A DNA stretch of 8,105 nucleotides from Bacillota bacterium (GTDB lineage: Bacteria > Bacillota > Clostridia > Saccharofermentanales > DTU023), in NCBI GenBank assembly GCA_023388605.1, contig JAEWFX010000017.1, positions 1 to 8,105 on the forward strand, read 5' to 3'. A program made the translations under genes and the position numbers. The notes beneath the pieces were generated by a model. It saw nothing but the letters and a program-made list of their open reading frames with translations. It was not told the DNA's origin and ran no database searches. Of the stretch, positions 1-5,894 are shown piece by piece; the stretch's first letter is position 1, and every line of letters begins with the position of its first letter.

Positions 1-215
1 GCCTATACTTGTTCTGCAACTCTGCCAGAAGTAGACGAAGCGCATCCGCTTAAATATTTTGCAACTGAGGTCGATGCCATCGAACAAGTTTTAGCAAAAG
101 AAATCGCCGTCCTTGACGGCGATGTTAAAGACGAGCAGAACCTTAACTCACTCTGTGCTGAACTGGCACAAATTCCCATTTATTTTTCTAAAAAGGGAGA
201 TCTTATCTATCCGCT
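1..215 (+). repeat. Direct repeat, left copy (pairs with 3038-3252)
   Basis: Bases 1-215 align without gaps to 3038-3252 at an offset of 3037, with mismatches only at 101, 150 and 181 (about 98.6% identity). The match ends sharply after CCGCT. The left end is cut by the window edge, so the full repeat is at least 215 bases and probably longer. Confidence 0.95.
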
Positions 216-225
216 CGAAAAGTAA
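1..225 (+). pseudogene. 3'-truncated second copy of the DUF438/hemerythrin-like gene (partial, runs off the left edge)
   Basis: The reading frame is open from base 1 and reads AYTCSATLPEV..., matching residues 152 onward of the intact DUF438 protein at 2585-4021. After YPL it departs, reads E-K and stops at 223-225, so it lacks the rest of the hemerythrin-like domain and the whole PAS domain. Over the shared 215 bases I count three differences. Position 101 gives Glu for Ala, position 150 is silent, and position 181 gives Tyr for the His at residue 212 of the intact protein, a His in a motif (HFSKKGDLIYPL) where this family usually carries a metal-binding His. The 5' part lies outside the window, so I cannot tell whether it still has a start. 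It may be a dead fragment or a shortened DUF1858-DUF438 protein. Truncation seems sure; function is unknown. Confidence 0.8.
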
Positions 226-235
226 ATTTTAGTAA

Positions 236-252
236 GTAACGCTGATCGTTAC
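236..252 (-). terminator. Weak hairpin at the end of the deaminase-permease operon
   Basis: A six-base inverted repeat (GTAACG/CGTTAC) with a five-base loop spans the stop codon of the small membrane-protein gene. Read on the minus strand it is followed by TTACTAAAATTT, which is only a loose U-rich tract. It could be the operon's terminator, but the stem is short and the tract imperfect. Confidence 0.3.
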
Positions 253-431
253 GGCTGCCATTTAGAAAAAGCGGTAATCGTCATGACTAAACTGATTAGC
301 AATAGGACAATACCTACATTTACACCGGTAGTCGTCGTAGCTAAGCAACTCAAAAATGAGCCCACACCCATTACGATAATGCCTAGCAAAGCTAGTGCTT
401 TATACAATTTTAAATCTGTATTACTTTGCAT
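249..431 (-). CDS. Small two-helix membrane protein coupled to the base permease
   Basis: A 60-residue protein that I do not recognise. It has a short charged N terminus (MQSNTDLKLYK), a hydrophobic helix at about residues 11-31, a Thr-rich turn (ATTTTG), a second hydrophobic helix at about 38-56, and a short polar tail ending KWQP. This fits a two-pass inner-membrane protein. Its ATG lies inside the last codons of the permease gene (11-base overlap). A GAGGAAAG Shine-Dalgarno sits within the permease coding sequence eight bases upstream, so translation is probably coupled. The overlap, good RBS and clean membrane profile argue for a real gene. Being last in a deaminase-permease operon suggests an accessory or stabilising role for the permease, but that is inference only. 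An unrelated small membrane protein is possible. Confidence 0.7.
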   Translation of the reverse strand: MQSNTDLKLYKALALLGIIVMGVGSFLSCLATTTTGVNVGIVLLLISLVMTITAFSKWQP

Positions 432-1755
432 CAGTCTTTCCTCTCTTCCCGATTAGTTGATAAATAACGGTGTAGATGATCATGCCAAACACAATACCGT
501 TCAGTGCGGGCAGACCGAAAATACCGTTCAGTGTCGATGGTGTGCTCAGATAATGTTGAATTAACTTCACCACTCCGTAAGTTAGTAGCCAAGCTATCCA
601 GGGGGTGATATCCCAATCTCTGATCTGTTCGCTATCTAAAGTAGGATACTTACGCTTATGAATTAAGTAGTAATTAGCGAGCATAATGCCAGCTAGTGGC
701 GGCACTATGACACCGAGTAGATTTAAAAAGGAAAACAAGAAATCGATCTGATAAGGCTTGGTCAAACAGAGCAGACCCGAAGCGATTAAGACCACAGCGA
801 TGATTTTCTTGCGGTCAGTTCTAAAACTATTGGCGAGATTGAGTGATGATGAATAGAGATTGGCTGCATTGGTCGTAAAAATATTGGTAGTCATCAAAAT
901 AATGCTGGGGACGACCAAACCTAATCCCAATAACACCGCAGTTAGATCGCTGTTACCCATACCGATGGCAGCGACTGCACCACATAAAATCAACAAAGTA
1001 TTACCGCCCAAGAGACCGATCACCGCACTCAACATAGCTTCTTTGGCACTGCGAGCATAGCGCATGGTATCGGCTATGCAGGTCGCCGTCGACAGAATCC
1101 ATGTGCCGATGACGATGGTGATACCGTTCACAAAAGGTAATTTTTCACTCGCTTGAAAAGCCAACACATTCTGCCAACCGACGGTGTTGCCAGATTTGAT
1201 CGCTGTGGCGATGGAGAGAAAAATAATAGCCGGAATAGCTACGTATCCCAAGATAGATATCGCTTTGATACCAGCGAAGGCAAAGATACCCATCACTACT
1301 GCACTCAGAAATAAAATAACTAATTCGCCGACGCCTTCGATCTTAAAAACACTGGCGATAAAATGACCGTAAGTAGCTGCTTGGATGGTATACCAACCGA
1401 TATTGACGATCGGTACAAATAAGGTCGCAATCTTCGAACCTGTGTTACCGAAAGTATATCTAGTCAACAATGCAAAACTTAGTCCTGTATTACTTGCCAT
1501 GTACGCCATAGCGATCGCGATCACCGACAGGAAGATATTGCCGAGCAAGGTGGTCAAAACTATTTCACGGAAATTTAAACCTGCGGCGAGACCACCACCT
1601 GTCATCATCGAAGTGATAACAAAGACAAAACCCAACCACACAATAGTGATCGAGGCAAAACTCTTTTTGGCGCTCGCTGGTACCGCTGAATTCTCGTAAT
1701 CAGAACTCTGGCTGACTTCCGCCTGTACATTCTGTTGTTTATATGCTTCTTTCAT
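421..1755 (-). CDS. codB: Cytosine/purine permease, NCS1 family (CodB-like)
   Basis: This 444-residue membrane protein imports a nucleobase, probably cytosine, by cation symport. The N-terminal 30 residues are polar and cytoplasmic, followed by about 12 hydrophobic segments, the family's usual topology. Recognisable NCS1/CodB stretches are GLNFREIV (59-66), the GLSFALLTRYTFG region (91-103) and NIGWYTIQAATYG (118-130). Length matches the family (E. coli CodB is about 420 residues). The ATG at 1755 has an AAGGGAG site six bases upstream, and that site overlaps the stop codon of the deaminase gene, leaving only 11 bases between the two. This tight spacing marks an operon and supports a salvage role: import the base, then deaminate it. 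The exact substrate (cytosine, guanine or another base) cannot be fixed from sequence. The family call is strong and the symbol is moderately sure. Confidence 0.85.
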   Translation of the reverse strand: MKEAYKQQNVQAEVSQSSDYENSAVPASAKKSFASITIVWLGFVFVITSMMTGGGLAAGLNFREIVLTTLLGNIFLSVIAIAMAYMASNTGLSFALLTRYTFGNTGSKIATLFVPIVNIGWYTIQAATYGHFIASVFKIEGVGELVILFLSAVVMGIFAFAGIKAISILGYVAIPAIIFLSIATAIKSGNTVGWQNVLAFQASEKLPFVNGITIVIGTWILSTATCIADTMRYARSAKEAMLSAVIGLLGGNTLLILCGAVAAIGMGNSDLTAVLLGLGLVVPSIILMTTNIFTTNAANLYSSSLNLANSFRTDRKKIIAVVLIASGLLCLTKPYQIDFLFSFLNLLGVIVPPLAGIMLANYYLIHKRKYPTLDSEQIRDWDITPWIAWLLTYGVVKLIQHYLSTPSTLNGIFGLPALNGIVFGMIIYTVIYQLIGKRGKTDAK

Positions 1756-1766
1756 CTATATCTCCC

Positions 1767-2249
1767 TTAATCCCAATAGCCTAAGTGTACTTCTGCGGCG
1801 GCTTCTTCTAACTCTGGAAAAGGTCCGACCACAGTTATCGGTTTTTGACCGGCTGCAAATACTTCCCGACAGGGCAAATCAAAAGTTGGATTTTGTTCGT
1901 GTGCCCCGGTCAATTGCAACAATCTTCGCTCGGTCATCGCATAGACAACAGTGCCTACATTGCCCCAGTAAATCGCTCCCGAACACATCGCACAGGGTTC
2001 AGCTGTCGTGTAGAGGGTGCATTCCCATAAGTAGTCCTTAGGATACTTTTGGTAAGCACGCTGCATCAACGCAGTCTCGGCATGCCCAGTGCAAGTATGC
2101 TCCGTGATCTCGATGTTCTCTTGCTCTAATAAAATTTCACCCTCTGGGCTGACAAGCAGTGCCCCAAAGGGTGTGTTGCCGTGCTCTCGAGATCGCTTAG
2201 AAACTTCGATAGCACGCTGCAGATAGAATTCGTGTGATTCTCTAGCCAT
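1767..2249 (-). CDS. Zinc-dependent nucleobase/nucleoside deaminase (cytidine deaminase fold)
   Basis: A 160-residue cytosolic deaminase. The zinc site is intact: H56-A-E58 (in TGHAETAL) gives a ligand and the proton-shuttling Glu, and P85-C86-x-x-C89 (AEPCAMCSGAIYW) gives the two Cys ligands. HGNTPFGALLV (23-33) is the usual substrate-side strand of this superfamily. The AIYW after PCxxC resembles guanine/cytosine deaminases of the GuaD and yeast FCY1 type more than tRNA deaminase TadA. The C-terminal third (NPTFDLPCREVFAAG...) matches my memory of a bacterial nucleoside-deaminase subgroup. I chose the ATG at 2249 because an AGAGGAG site lies five bases upstream; an in-frame TTG at 2264 would overlap that site. 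The permease gene follows 11 bases later, so the product probably acts on the base that CodB imports. Cytosine or guanine is likely, and sequence alone cannot decide. I saw no convincing promoter; it may lie in or beyond the RodA remnant. Confidence 0.85.
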   Translation of the reverse strand: MARESHEFYLQRAIEVSKRSREHGNTPFGALLVSPEGEILLEQENIEITEHTCTGHAETALMQRAYQKYPKDYLWECTLYTTAEPCAMCSGAIYWGNVGTVVYAMTERRLLQLTGAHEQNPTFDLPCREVFAAGQKPITVVGPFPELEEAAAEVHLGYWD

Positions 2250-2276
2250 ATTTTCTCCTCTCAATTTATTGTCAGT

Positions 2277-2429
2277 TCACCCCCGCCAATGTTTGTAGTT
2301 CATCGAGATATTGAGGATGATACCGACACAAATGTAGTTTATTATCATCGAACTGCCTCCGCAACTGACAAAAGGAAGTGGAATACCAGTTATAGGCATG
2401 ATGCCGACATTCATAGCCATATGTAATAT
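2277..2429 (-). pseudogene. C-terminal remnant of a RodA/FtsW-family (SEDS) gene
   Basis: On the minus strand, codons from 2429 down to a TGA at 2277-2279 read ILHMAMNVGIMPITG, then IPLPFVSCGGSS, then MIINYICVGIILNISMNYK and a short tail. This is the highly conserved C terminus of RodA: the N-x-G-x-x-P-x-TGIPLPFVSYGGSS signature followed by the last helix. Only about 50 of the family's roughly 370-420 residues remain. An in-frame TAA at 2430-2432 closes the upstream side, and I could not extend the homology in other frames. Tyr of the usual SYGGSS is Cys here. RodA is a peptidoglycan glycosyltransferase of the elongasome; this piece alone cannot be functional. It ends 14 bases before the RBS of the deaminase gene, so a rearrangement probably joined that gene to a rodA tail. 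Apart from the promoter upstream of the DUF438 gene, the 2265-2584 gap holds nothing else that I can see. Confidence 0.8.
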
Positions 2430-2473
2430 TTATCTGATAGGCATATTAACCTAGATTGATTGCCTCTCTGCCA

Positions 2474-2502
2474 TTGATCGAACAAAAGAATTAGCCTATG
2501 CT
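2474..2502 (+). promoter_or_regulatory. Candidate sigma-A promoter of the DUF438 gene
   Basis: TTGATC (2474-2479), a 17-base spacer and TATGCT (2497-2502) give a plausible -35/-10 pair, about 75 bases before the translation start. Both boxes deviate from consensus by about two bases. No operator-like inverted repeat is obvious around them. Confidence 0.45.
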
Positions 2503-2584
2503 AACTAATGTGAAAACGGGGGAGAAAACAACACAGTAAAACGACCGAGTAAGAACAATGATTTTTAAACACAAAGGAGCAACC

Positions 2585-4021
2585 ATGAAAATAATAGATA
2601 AGAATCAATCGGTATATAACTTGACACAAGAATACCCTGAATTGATCGATGTCTTATATGACATAGGTTTTACCGAGATCAAAAATCCATTAGTCCGCAA
2701 AACTGTGGGCAAACATATGACTCTGCAACGTGGTGCCAAAATGAAAGGTATTTCATGGGTCGCAATTGTCAATAGGCTCAAAAAAGCAGGCTATGAAATC
2801 AATATGAATTCAGCTGTTGCTAGCGAAGAGAAAGTCGAACAATTACGAACACTTTTGCAGAGTTTACACGCAGGTGAAGAGTTAGCTGTGGTACGTGAGA
2901 GATTCAAACAACAGTTTCACAATGTTGATGTCAATGAAATTATGGCGGCCGAAAAATCACTGATGGAAAGTGGCGTGCCTGCCAGAGAAATTCAAAAACT
3001 CTGTGATCTGCATTCAGCTTTATTCCAAGATCAAAAAGCCTATACTTGTTCTGCAACTCTGCCAGAAGTAGACGAAGCGCATCCGCTTAAATATTTTGCA
3101 ACTGAGGTCGATGCCATCGAACAAGTTTTAGCAAAAGCAATCGCCGTCCTTGACGGCGATGTTAAAGACGAGCAGAACCTTAACTCGCTCTGTGCTGAAC
3201 TGGCACAAATTCCCATTCATTTTTCTAAAAAGGGAGATCTTATCTATCCGCTACTCAATGTGAAGTACGGCATCATTGGACCAGCTAAAGTCATGTGGGC
3301 CAAAGATGTTGAATTGCGTCAAGAATTACATAGAGCTCTGCGCAAGCTTAAGCAAGGCGATATTTCTTCTCTGAACAGAGAATTAATAGCTAATTTGCAG
3401 GAAATGTGTCAGAAAGAAAAAGCATTTCTACTCCCTATCTGCGCTAAGCAATTATCAGCTGAAGATTGGGTTCAGATATATGAAGATATCAAGGCCTATG
3501 AGGTATGCCTGGGAGTCACACAAAAGCCGTGGAATACTAAGAACAATAACCAGTTAGACATCCAGTCAGACAGAGATTCGGCTGAGACAAAAGAAGGAAA
3601 TACTCAGATTATCACCGCAGCAAAGACGGAAAGCGTTTCTGATGGAGAGGAGCGTATTGAGTTAGATAATGGCTCTCTAACCAAGGAAGAATTGATTGCA
3701 ATGCTCAATGCCATCCCGCAAGAGATTACTTTTGTAGATGCCGATGATATAAATCGTTATTTCAATGAAAGCCCTGGCTTCAAGCATTTTAAGAGACCGA
3801 AACAAGCGTTGGGTAGAGACGTATACAGTTGTCATCCGCCTCATGCTGAAGCGATTGTTCGTCAGATGATCGCAGCCTTCAAGTCCGGTGAACGTGACTT
3901 ATTCGTGCGTGAGGTGAATAAAGGGCCGATTCATCTAATTGTCGAATATCGAGCTGTCCGCAACGCAGCAGGTAAGTACTTAGGTGTTTTAGAATTAGTG
4001 CGTGAAGAAGAAGTTGAATGA
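2585..4021 (+). CDS. DUF438 protein with DUF1858-like, hemerythrin-like and C-terminal PAS domains
   Basis: A 478-residue soluble protein with no signal peptide or membrane segment. Residues 1-72 form a DUF1858-like N terminus (MKIIDKNQSVYNLTQEYPEL...). About 80-165 is the helical DUF438 region. About 165-300 is hemerythrin-like, with H166 in HPLKYF and H212 in HFSKKGDLIYPLL as likely metal-binding positions, followed by the family's GPAKVMWAKD stretch. A polar, low-complexity linker covers about 318-358. About 363-478 is a PAS domain (MLNAIPQEITFVDADDINRYFNE... to GVLELVREEE). The architecture suggests a sensor of oxygen, nitric oxide or redox state acting through an unknown partner; there is no kinase or DNA-binding output domain. 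I chose the ATG at 2585 because AAAGGAG lies five bases upstream; the ATG at 2558 has no good RBS. A near-identical piece (codons 152-223) recurs at 1-215. The domain call is strong; the role is inference. Confidence 0.85.
   Translation: MKIIDKNQSVYNLTQEYPELIDVLYDIGFTEIKNPLVRKTVGKHMTLQRGAKMKGISWVAIVNRLKKAGYEINMNSAVASEEKVEQLRTLLQSLHAGEELAVVRERFKQQFHNVDVNEIMAAEKSLMESGVPAREIQKLCDLHSALFQDQKAYTCSATLPEVDEAHPLKYFATEVDAIEQVLAKAIAVLDGDVKDEQNLNSLCAELAQIPIHFSKKGDLIYPLLNVKYGIIGPAKVMWAKDVELRQELHRALRKLKQGDISSLNRELIANLQEMCQKEKAFLLPICAKQLSAEDWVQIYEDIKAYEVCLGVTQKPWNTKNNNQLDIQSDRDSAETKEGNTQIITAAKTESVSDGEERIELDNGSLTKEELIAMLNAIPQEITFVDADDINRYFNESPGFKHFKRPKQALGRDVYSCHPPHAEAIVRQMIAAFKSGERDLFVREVNKGPIHLIVEYRAVRNAAGKYLGVLELVREEEVE
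3038..3252 (+). repeat. Direct repeat, right copy (pairs with 1-215)
   Basis: This stretch lies inside the intact DUF438 gene, coding for residues 152-223 at the start of the hemerythrin-like domain. It matches 1-215 with three mismatches. Recombination between the two copies would delete the 3037 bases that hold the deaminase-permease operon and the RodA remnant, and would leave one continuous DUF438 reading frame. Confidence 0.95.
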
Positions 4022-4074
4022 AAAGTATTAACTTAATTTTTACTTTAGTTAGCAGTGTTTATTACTGAATACTG

Positions 4075-4103
4075 TTGATTTTCATTTTTTATGGTGGTAT
4101 GAT
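4075..4103 (+). promoter_or_regulatory. Strong candidate promoter of rpsT (extended -10)
   Basis: TTGATT (4075-4080), a 17-base spacer and TATGAT (4098-4103) preceded by TGG form an extended -10 promoter. A transcript would start near 4110 and leave a leader of about 30 bases, with AGGAGG at 4126-4131. No attenuator hairpin fits in so short a leader. Confidence 0.7.
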
Positions 4104-4138
4104 ATCGCTTGCTAAATATGTCCGCAGGAGGTGAGAAG

Positions 4139-4393
4139 ATGCCCAACATCAAATCTGCTATTAAGCGTGTATCAGTAAATAGCAACAAGGCACGTTTTAA
4201 TAAGAGCAAAAAAAGCGAGTTGAAAACCGTTATCAAGAGAACTGAAGTTGCTTTAAGCGAATCTGCGGATAATGCAGCAGACTTGTTGAAAAAAGCTCAG
4301 GCCAGCATTGATCGCGCGGTCAGCAAAGGCTTGATTCACAAGAATAAGGCTGCTCGCAAGAAGAGCCAGCTGGCTAAGAAATTGCAACACTAG
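4139..4393 (+). CDS. rpsT: Small ribosomal subunit protein bS20
   Basis: An 84-residue, Lys/Arg-rich protein of the 30S subunit that binds 16S rRNA early in assembly. The family hallmarks are clear: MPNIKSAIKRV at the N terminus, an NKARFNKSKKSELKT stretch, and the helical C-terminal run that includes IDRAVSKGLIHKNKAARKKSQL, ending in KKLQH. Length equals the bacterial norm (about 85-90). The ATG at 4139 is chosen because AGGAGGTGA ends a few bases upstream and the protein then begins with the family's usual MPNIKSA; an in-frame start at 4109 would add ten residues and bury the RBS. The gene stands alone between its own promoter and terminator. Base use and length are ordinary. Confidence 0.97.
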   Translation: MPNIKSAIKRVSVNSNKARFNKSKKSELKTVIKRTEVALSESADNAADLLKKAQASIDRAVSKGLIHKNKAARKKSQLAKKLQH

Positions 4394-4412
4394 TTGTTTT
4401 GTGAATGAATAT

Positions 4413-4441
4413 AGGGCTATCTCAAATGAGATAGCCCTTTT
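4413..4441 (+). terminator. Rho-independent terminator of rpsT
   Basis: A perfect 11-base stem (AGGGCTATCTC/GAGATAGCCCT) with a four-base AAAT loop starts about 20 bases after the rpsT stop and ends in TTTT. It may also slow transcription arriving from araD on the other strand, though that side lacks a clean T run. Confidence 0.92.
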
Positions 4442-4499
4442 AATTTGCTCAGATCTTTTGGGATCAAGTTATTTTGCTTTTGCGTCGGTTTTATTGAGA

Positions 4500-5210
4500 T
4501 TAATGATTTGAATTTTTCTGACCGTAGTAGGCATTTGGTCCGTGTTTGCGCATAAAATGTTTATCTTGCAGATGCTGTGGTGCTGGAGCGGCCTCGGCAT
4601 CGATTTGCAGAGTGAGAATGCCCATACGTGCTACTTCTTCCAAAACTACAGCATGGTATACAGCTTCAGCAGGTGATTTACCCCAAGTAAAAGGTCCGTG
4701 TCCATGGCAGATGATGGCAGGTACATGCTTGCTGTTGAGATTTCTCTCGCGGAAAGTCTCGACGATAATCTTGCCTGTGTTCAGCTCGTAATCTTCGTCT
4801 ATTTCAGCTGGAGTGAGAACTCGTGCACAGGGTATGCTGCCGTAGAAATAATCAGCGTGTGTAGTTCCATAGCAGGGGATGTCTTTGCCAGCTTGTGCCC
4901 AGGCGACAGCATGACGACTGTGAGTATGGACGATGCCGCCGATTTCGGGGAAGGCTTTGTACAGCTCAAGATGAGTTTTGGTATCTGATGAGGGATTGAG
5001 ATCGCCCTCGACAATTTCACCATCTAAATTCAGTACCACCATATTCTCAGGGCAGAGATCCTCATAACTGACACCCGAAGGTTTGATGACGACCAATCCC
5101 TGTTCGCGATCGATGCCAGATACATTACCCCAAGTGTAGGTGACTAAACCTTTTTCTGGCAAAACCATATTGGCTTCGTAGACTTCTTTTCTAAGTTTTT
5201 CTAATAACAT
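4500..5210 (-). CDS. araD: L-ribulose-5-phosphate 4-epimerase
   Basis: A 236-residue class II aldolase-fold enzyme that interconverts L-ribulose 5-phosphate and D-xylulose 5-phosphate by retro-aldol cleavage, feeding arabinose or ascorbate-type pentoses into the pentose phosphate pathway. The zinc ligands H95 and H97 (VHTHSRHAVAWAQAG) and H171 (ICHGHGPFTWG) and the catalytic D120 (THADYF) and Y229 (NAYYGQK) fall at the same residue numbers as in the well-studied E. coli AraD, and D76 lies in SSDTKTH. TWGNVSG (26-32) and KPSGVSY (43-49) are phosphate/substrate-loop motifs. A GAGGA site five bases before the ATG at 5210 supports the start. No araA, araB or sugar transporter lies nearby, so the source of its substrate is unclear. 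UlaF and SgbE are close paralogues acting on the same substrate; the reaction is secure, the pathway less so. Confidence 0.93.
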   Translation of the reverse strand: MLLEKLRKEVYEANMVLPEKGLVTYTWGNVSGIDREQGLVVIKPSGVSYEDLCPENMVVLNLDGEIVEGDLNPSSDTKTHLELYKAFPEIGGIVHTHSRHAVAWAQAGKDIPCYGTTHADYFYGSIPCARVLTPAEIDEDYELNTGKIIVETFRERNLNSKHVPAIICHGHGPFTWGKSPAEAVYHAVVLEEVARMGILTLQIDAEAAPAPQHLQDKHFMRKHGPNAYYGQKNSNH

Positions 5211-5238
5211 GTGAATTCCTCATGAATTTGTATATTTA

Positions 5239-5268
5239 TTTAAATTAGTTTAGCACTATTACTGTCAA
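5239..5268 (-). promoter_or_regulatory. Candidate promoter of araD
   Basis: On the minus strand a perfect TTGACA -35 box (5268-5263) is followed after 18 bases by TTTAAA (5244-5239), a weak -10. The leader would be about 25 bases. The AT-rich stretch around it contains an AATTT...AAATT inverted repeat (5225-5246) that could be an operator, but it is too weak to assign to a regulator. Confidence 0.4.
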
Positions 5269-5277
5269 TTTTTCTAA

Positions 5278-5306
5278 TTGAAACATGGTTTGTCTAGTTG
5301 TACACT
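5278..5306 (+). promoter_or_regulatory. Candidate promoter of xpt
   Basis: TTGAAA (5278-5283), a 17-base spacer and TACACT (5301-5306) make a good -35/-10 pair. Transcription would start near 5313, only about 12 bases before the start codon. That leaves no room for the purine riboswitch that often controls xpt in Bacillota. Confidence 0.5.
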
Positions 5307-5324
5307 TACTCGCAAGAGGTGACC

Positions 5325-5894
5325 ATGGTTTTAGGGAATAAATTTAGGCGTGCACAGATTCTTTTAGGCAACAAAATTGATGCTGAAGGCTCCATTCAAG
5401 AAAGAGAGATGATTCGTGTCGATCGATTCCTCAATCAGGCACTGGATATCAAATTGATAGAGGCTATCGGACGTGGTTTTGCTGAGGCCTTTTCCGATCG
5501 CCAGGTCGATAAAATCTTGACAGTCGAAGCATCGGGTATCGCCCTGGCTTTTGCTACAGCTCAGGCGATGAAGATCAATGCCATCTTCGCGAAGAAGGGT
5601 ACGCCGCACAATGTGACAGGTGCAGTTTTAGAATGTCAAGTTTATTCCTATACACGCCAGAATTTCTATCCTCTGAGTTTATCTAAAAGTTTAATACAGC
5701 CAGGTGACCGCATTCTTCTAGTCGATGATTTTCTGGCTCGTGGGCAAGCCATGCAGGGACTGATCCGCATTGTCAGACAAGCAGAGGCGGAAGTAGTGGG
5801 TGTAGCGGTGGCGATCGAAAAAAGCTTCCAAGGCGGATCAACCATGATCCGGGATGAAGGTTACGAAGTCGTGAGCCTCAGAAATTACAGTTAA
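5325..5894 (+). CDS. xpt: Xanthine phosphoribosyltransferase
   Basis: A 189-residue cytosolic enzyme that joins xanthine to PRPP to give XMP for guanine nucleotide salvage. Type I PRTase features are present: the PRPP-binding loop ILLVDDFLARGQA (130-142, with D134/D135), VEASGIALA (67-75) in the substrate-side loop, VYSYTRQ (106-112), and IEKSFQGG (164-171) near the C terminus. The order and length match Bacillus Xpt (about 194 residues). The ATG at 5325 has AGAGG five bases upstream; an in-frame TTG or ATG further out would sit before or within that site. The N terminus is about ten residues longer than in typical Xpt, with a basic MVLGNKFRRAQ start, so the exact start is a little uncertain. 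Transcribed divergently from araD, it ends tail to tail with ribU, their stop codons overlapping by four bases. Confidence 0.92.
   Translation: MVLGNKFRRAQILLGNKIDAEGSIQEREMIRVDRFLNQALDIKLIEAIGRGFAEAFSDRQVDKILTVEASGIALAFATAQAMKINAIFAKKGTPHNVTGAVLECQVYSYTRQNFYPLSLSKSLIQPGDRILLVDDFLARGQAMQGLIRIVRQAEAEVVGVAVAIEKSFQGGSTMIRDEGYEVVSLRNYS

Noticed and set aside
860..1699. Plus-strand open frames opposite the permease gene
   Set aside because: They lie antisense to a well-supported membrane-protein gene, have no RBS, and their Lys/Pro/Thr-rich composition is what complementary hydrophobic codons give.
216..3037. The segment between the repeats as a transposon or integrative element
   Set aside because: I found no transposase, integrase, terminal inverted repeats or target-site duplication; the genes are ordinary metabolic ones. 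Duplication or rearrangement explains it better.
4035..4080. A possible terminator after the DUF438 gene (CAGTGTTTATTACTG region)
   Set aside because: The stem is only four to five bases, AT-rich, and not followed by a clean T run.
4698..4988. Plus- and minus-strand frames within araD
   Set aside because: AraD is intact with all its catalytic residues; the other frames are shadows.
5245..5256. A 12-base match (TTAGTTTAGCAC) shared with 6692-6703, both near promoters, considered as a common operator
   Set aside because: A few chance 12-base matches are expected in a window of this size, and the two copies sit differently relative to the promoters.
5291..5310. TTGTACAC near the xpt promoter as an AraR operator half-site for araD
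   Set aside because: Only part of the known AraR motif is present, with no second arm at proper spacing.
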